Shown one piece after another: positions 57,301-60,000 of a stretch of DNA of 60,000 nt; positions within the stretch are counted from its first letter, which is position 1, and the number at the start of each line of letters is the position of its first letter. Below the pieces are notes generated by a model. That model was not told the DNA's origin. It did not search any database and saw nothing but the letters and a program-made list of their open reading frames with translations. The DNA is taken from positions 30,196,001-30,256,000 of the forward strand of contig OU612065.1 in assembly GCA_914767715.1 (NCBI GenBank), given 5' to 3'. The DNA comes from Membranipora membranacea. Its lineage: Eukaryota > Bryozoa > Gymnolaemata > Cheilostomatida > Membraniporidae. Position numbers and translations under genes: made by a program.

Positions 57301-57734
57301 ATCCGCCTGCCTAGCCGTCAAGCTTAATTACTCAATGCATTATCGCATCCCCATGTATTTTGAGCGGTAAAAATAAAGTGGATATCTGTCTATCTATTAT
57401 ACCATGAATTTTAAAAATAAAAAACCTCATTCCCTTATCATACTTGATTCTCAGCAGACAGCCTTTTTGGTAATGAATGATATAAAATTTCACAAACTTT
57501 CTTCATATCCACCATCATTAATATTAGCTAAATCATGGACAGAATTCTGATTTAAAGTGGGTCAGTTCACTGTCTTGTTGTCCATATACAATGCTGTTAT
57601 GAAAAGGAGTGTTAGAAATTATCACAGCCTGCCTACTACATGTAATGTATGTGAGTGCACAAATTTGATTTCTCTCTCTTATCACTCAAATATTTTCTTT
57701 ATTACAGTTTCTTCAGTGTGTAATGTGTCTGTGA
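54308..57734 (+). CDS. Sorcin/grancalcin-like penta-EF-hand protein (6 coding exons)
   Basis: Penta-EF-hand proteins of the sorcin group bind calcium and move to membranes to modulate targets such as channels. Coding exons 54317-54541, 54830-54965, 55302-55499, 56170-56307, 57079-57149 and 57708-57734; 795 nt, 264 aa. The N-terminal 75 residues are rich in Gly, Met, His, Gln and Pro, as in family tails. EF2 (LDRSKDGLMQFAEF) and EF3 (FDVDRNGYIEPPEL) keep full 12-residue ligand loops. EF1, EF4 and EF5 are degenerate; EF1 lacks the acidic loop. The C-terminus GYDDFLQCVMCL matches the sorcin ending YDDFIQCVM-x, which favours sorcin/grancalcin over ALG-2 or peflin. The exon 56170 acceptor (TTATAG) was chosen because it restores family length. 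The donor of exon 2 is tandemly repeated. An intron carries a perfect hairpin at 55684-55801. Confidence 0.9.
54962..55105. repeat. Tandem repeat containing copies of a splice donor
   Basis: A 19-bp unit CAGTAAGTCACTAGTGTGG starts at the very end of sorcin-like exon 2, where CAG/TAAGT overlaps the real donor A/GTAAGT, and is repeated about four times (54963-55031). Further diverged copies (CAGTAAGTCACTT, CAGTAAGCCACT) continue to about 55105. Several copies keep GTAAGT. Confidence 0.85.
55684..55801. mobile_element. Perfect hairpin MITE, 57-bp arms
   Basis: Arms 55684-55740 and 55745-55801 are exact reverse complements over 57 bp, with a 4-base loop CTCC. The arm begins CCTAGTCTAAGTGCTCAGAC and includes TTACTTGCGCAAGC. 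It sits in the sorcin-like intron 55500-56169. No mismatch at all implies very recent formation. Such sequences are unstable in cloning and could be misassembled in other data. Confidence 0.9.
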
Positions 57735-58500
57735 AGTTATTCTCAACCACTAGTTGTGTAGGATGACCTATTCATTCACCAGATCAGCAAACTTAAAGCT
57801 TTCATAATGAAACCAACATCAACTCAAATTATGATAGAATTACTGGTTATTGATCTCATTTTTTTTTTAATTATGCAACTGAACATTATAAACAGCTCTT
57901 GCCTTTCCTGAATATGCAGCCAGTTATATATTTTTTACTATAGATAGTTTGATTAATTTTGCAGCCATACTTTGATTTTAAATGATTTTCATATATTGAA
58001 AAGATTCTGATTTTTTGCGCTGAAATCTTAATCTTGCATGTGCCAATATGGTTATCGCATTGTAACTGTATTTGGTCTTTACGCCTTATCCAACTCTACT
58101 CACAATTCTTTTGAATACTGTACTCAGGTGTGAATCATATCTTATACATTGAGCAATGATCTACCTAGTTCATTGCATTGAGTTTGTAAATATTTTTACT
58201 CATTTTGATCTTTGATACTTTTTTGAATCTTACAAATAAAATAATTGCAAAAGTTTGTATATGTAAATGGTCGATGTACACTGCTAGTAAGTTTTTGCTG
58301 GAGGCTGGTTGTGTGACAATGAACTTAGTACCCCTGTTGACTCCTTGGTTGTAGCAGGGTTTTATTTCCCAAACTCCCTGTAGTAAGACCTGTGCATCCA
58401 AAAACAAGGAGTTGTGCTCTTATTGGACGCTTGTTATCAAGAGTACACAACTCGAGCTTTTATCAATAAATGAATTATTGGTATTTTTTAGTAGTTATCT
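57735..58500. other. Spacer between sorcin-like and winged-helix genes
   Basis: Presumed sorcin-like 3' UTR with AATAAA at 58235-58240 followed by a GT-rich stretch, about 500 bp after the stop. No further gene seen. Confidence 0.45.
58235..58240 (+). terminator. Candidate polyadenylation signal of the sorcin-like gene
   Basis: AATAAA followed within 20-40 bp by GT-rich sequence (AAGTTTGTATATGTAAATGG). It is the clearest plus-strand signal after the stop at 57734; distance is acceptable but transcript data would be needed. Confidence 0.4.
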
Positions 58501-58514
58501 GCTTTGTGTTGAAA

Positions 58515-58575
58515 TCTGATTGGTTAATAATGTGATAAATCTCTTCCTGTATGCGGAAACGCATGCGCACTGAAT
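58515..58575 (+). promoter_or_regulatory. CCAAT / ETS / NRF1-type promoter of the winged-helix gene
   Basis: Within 60 bp there are an inverted CCAAT box (GATTGG, about 58518-58523), an ETS-like CTTCCTG (58542-58548) with an inverted GCGGAA close by, and CGCATGCGCA (58560-58569), a good match to the NRF1 palindrome. The ATG is at 58696, about 130 bp downstream. This cluster is typical of TATA-less promoters of broadly expressed animal genes. CGCATGCGCA is a rare word in such AT-rich DNA. Confidence 0.6.
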
Positions 58576-58695
58576 TATTAGTGAGTGGATTATATCTGCA
58601 GGTGCTCCTATAATATGTTTGAGAGAAGAAAAACTGTTATTTTGAGCTTACATTCTGCTTCTTGCTGTTGACTGGTACTCTAGCTGAATACAGTG

Positions 58696-59993
58696 ATGGA
58701 AGTACAAGACTCTGAGCATATAGAGCATTTATTAGCATGCATTTATGAACTGAATCAAAAGCAGCAATATGAGTCACAGGCAATTTTTGCCACAATGCAA
58801 GAGAAATACACTTTAGATGGTGGGAAAGTTCAGGAACTGCTAGTGAAATTAGTTGGGGATGGTAAAATCCACAAGAGTGAGCAAGACGGTGCTGTTAAAT
58901 ATTACATACCCTCCACATCCAAGAGATCGCGAAAATCAGATGGGTCATTTACAGAGGCGCAGAAAAAAGAAATAACCAGTTATCTAGCCAAATCAGTGAA
59001 AGAAATTAATACGGTAGGTTATTTAATTATTTGACCAGCAATAAATTAGCGACCAAAACTGATCGCAGTATATTCTGTTACACGATTAGGTTATTTATCA
59101 CATAGATAAAAACTCGTTCTACCTTTTCAAGTGACAGCAGACTATCAAATTTGTAATCAAAATATCAATTAATAGCCCGCTGCCCATGAGAACAACATTG
59201 TGTTCTTGTATTGCTCCGGTCAGTATCCATTTACTGTGTACAACAGTTGTAACTTTATTAAATAAATACATATATTTCATGTCTGCTCAGTTAAATAGTC
59301 ACATAACTATTCTTATATTATCTTTACTGTTTTTCATTTATAACCGCCTTAAATGCAATCTGATCATTCCTCACTGTGGTCACAGTGTGGTGGACAAGAG
59401 CTGCCAGAAGTCAAGTGAGCAAATTGTAAACTGCTCGGTGGAACCACACGTATGACGTGATATACTATTGCATGTATATCTCTGATCGATAGAGAGTGAT
59501 ATGATTCACTTAGCATGAGTACCATCGGAAGGAATTTGGTGTGACGACCTGAGTTCCATTCTACTAATTTGGTGGCAGGTACATGTTAGGTACTCTTTCT
59601 AAATTGACTTTGACGATCAGAGATACACATGATAATAGTGAAGTCTCGATGTCAGTGTGTGGTGGAACTATAATCCTGCTGAGCGAACTGATCGGGGACT
59701 AATTTACCAAAGGATCGTATCAAAGTGATGACGAGGACTTAGCTCAAAAGATATTCTCGTTCTAATTGAAAGATCCCTCCGGCGCTCCCCCACACTTTTC
59801 AGTCCAAGGAAAGCTCTTATGATGCAGCTAAGCTGACGGTAGGCCTATATGAAGTTTCTTTAGTTTCATTCTGTTGCAGACAAATGAAAATCAAGGAGCC
59901 ACACTCGATGAGATATTTGATTGGCTAAAAGCTCACAGCGGACCGCCAACACTGTCCACCAAGGCAGACCTAGAAAAAGCACTTGAGACGGAG
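58696..59993 (+). CDS. Tandem winged-helix protein, possibly KAT6/SAMD1-like (5' part only)
   Basis: Exons 58696-59013 and 59880-59993, joined in phase 0 (T/T); both donors are GTAGGT and GTAAGA and the gene runs off the window. Residues about 6-75 look like a SAMD1-like winged helix: HIEHLLACIYELNQ, then KVQELLVKLVGDGKIHKS and VKYYIPS. A basic linker SKRSRKSDG follows. A second segment, AQKKEITSYLAKSVKEIN continued by GATLDEIFDWLKAHSG and ADLEKALETE, looks like an H15/second winged helix. Tandem SAMD1-like and H15-like domains occur at the N-terminus of KAT6 (MOZ/MORF) acetyltransferases, which bind unmethylated CpG and nucleosomes, so that is the best guess; another chromatin winged-helix protein is possible. 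ATG chosen as first in frame after the CCAAT/NRF1 promoter. Confidence 0.6.
59014..59879 (+). other. Intron of the winged-helix gene
   Basis: Bounded by donor ACG/GTAGGT and acceptor TTGCAG/ACAAAT. No internal exon or mobile element recognised; an 89-codon open frame at 59186-59455 is hydrophobic and without family features. Confidence 0.5.
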
Positions 59994-60000
59994 GTAAGAT

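Noticed and set aside
1-60000. CRISPR arrays, operons, bacterial insertion sequences
   Set aside because: The repeats have no regular spacer structure, and spliced genes with GT-AG introns show the DNA is animal.

Overview
The window is AT-rich animal (metazoan) genomic DNA. Genes are split into many short exons with GT-AG introns and the standard code, and they are separated by kilobases rich in transposon debris. The gene content (a NUDT9 ADP-ribose pyrophosphatase, a TTD14-type ATPase, a five-finger Snail factor, a UBA plus peptidyl-tRNA hydrolase 2 protein, a sorcin-like penta-EF-hand protein, and a tandem winged-helix chromatin protein) together with many MITEs, tRNA-like SINEs and L2/CR1/Jockey-like LINEs suggests an invertebrate. 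I cannot name the species or phylum from sequence alone.

Layout. 1-5465: no gene; two large fold-back elements (19-1679 and 3075-4217), a LINE remnant and small palindromes. 5466-9845 (+): NUDT9-like gene, 7 coding exons, 291 aa. 9846-11576: convergent 3' spacer. 11577-25265 (-): TTD14-like gene, 11 recognised exons, about 419 aa; its introns carry a truncated LINE, SINEs, a fold-back MITE and AT-rich tandem repeats. 25266-29116: spacer with one unexplained exon-like segment at 26917-27042 that could be a 5' exon of the TTD14-like gene. 29117-30307 (-): Snail-family repressor, 2 exons, 317 aa. 30308-43336: a 13-kb region without a gene that I can recognise, with a SINE and dispersed short repeats; it is the natural place for snail control elements. 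43337-51397 (-): UBA-PTH2 gene, 6 exons, 219 aa; its 4.5-kb last intron holds a composite palindrome, a hairpin MITE, a tRNA-like SINE head and an unexplained open segment. 51398-54307: head-to-head spacer with a 5'-truncated LINE that keeps a long open reverse transcriptase frame. 54308-57734 (+): sorcin/grancalcin-like gene, 6 coding exons, 264 aa, with a perfect 57-bp-arm hairpin in one intron and a tandem array of splice donors after exon 2. 58696-59993 and beyond (+): start of a tandem winged-helix protein, perhaps KAT6/SAMD1-like, behind a CCAAT/ETS/NRF1-type promoter and running off the window.

For NUDT9, Snail, UBA-PTH2 and the PEF gene, the exon lengths sum to exact multiples of three from ATG to stop and all junctions are GT-AG, so those models are strong. 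The genes do not form one pathway; they look like independent neighbours. NUDT9 (ADP-ribose removal), PTH2 (translation quality control) and sorcin (calcium) are housekeeping-like, TTD14-like proteins are trafficking ATPases, Snail is developmental and the winged-helix protein is chromatin-related.

The most interesting observations are a Snail protein without a SNAG box but with PxDLS (CtBP) and eh1-like (Groucho) motifs, a tandemly repeated 5' splice site in the PEF gene, and an unusual density of fold-back elements, some with perfect arms that imply very recent insertion.
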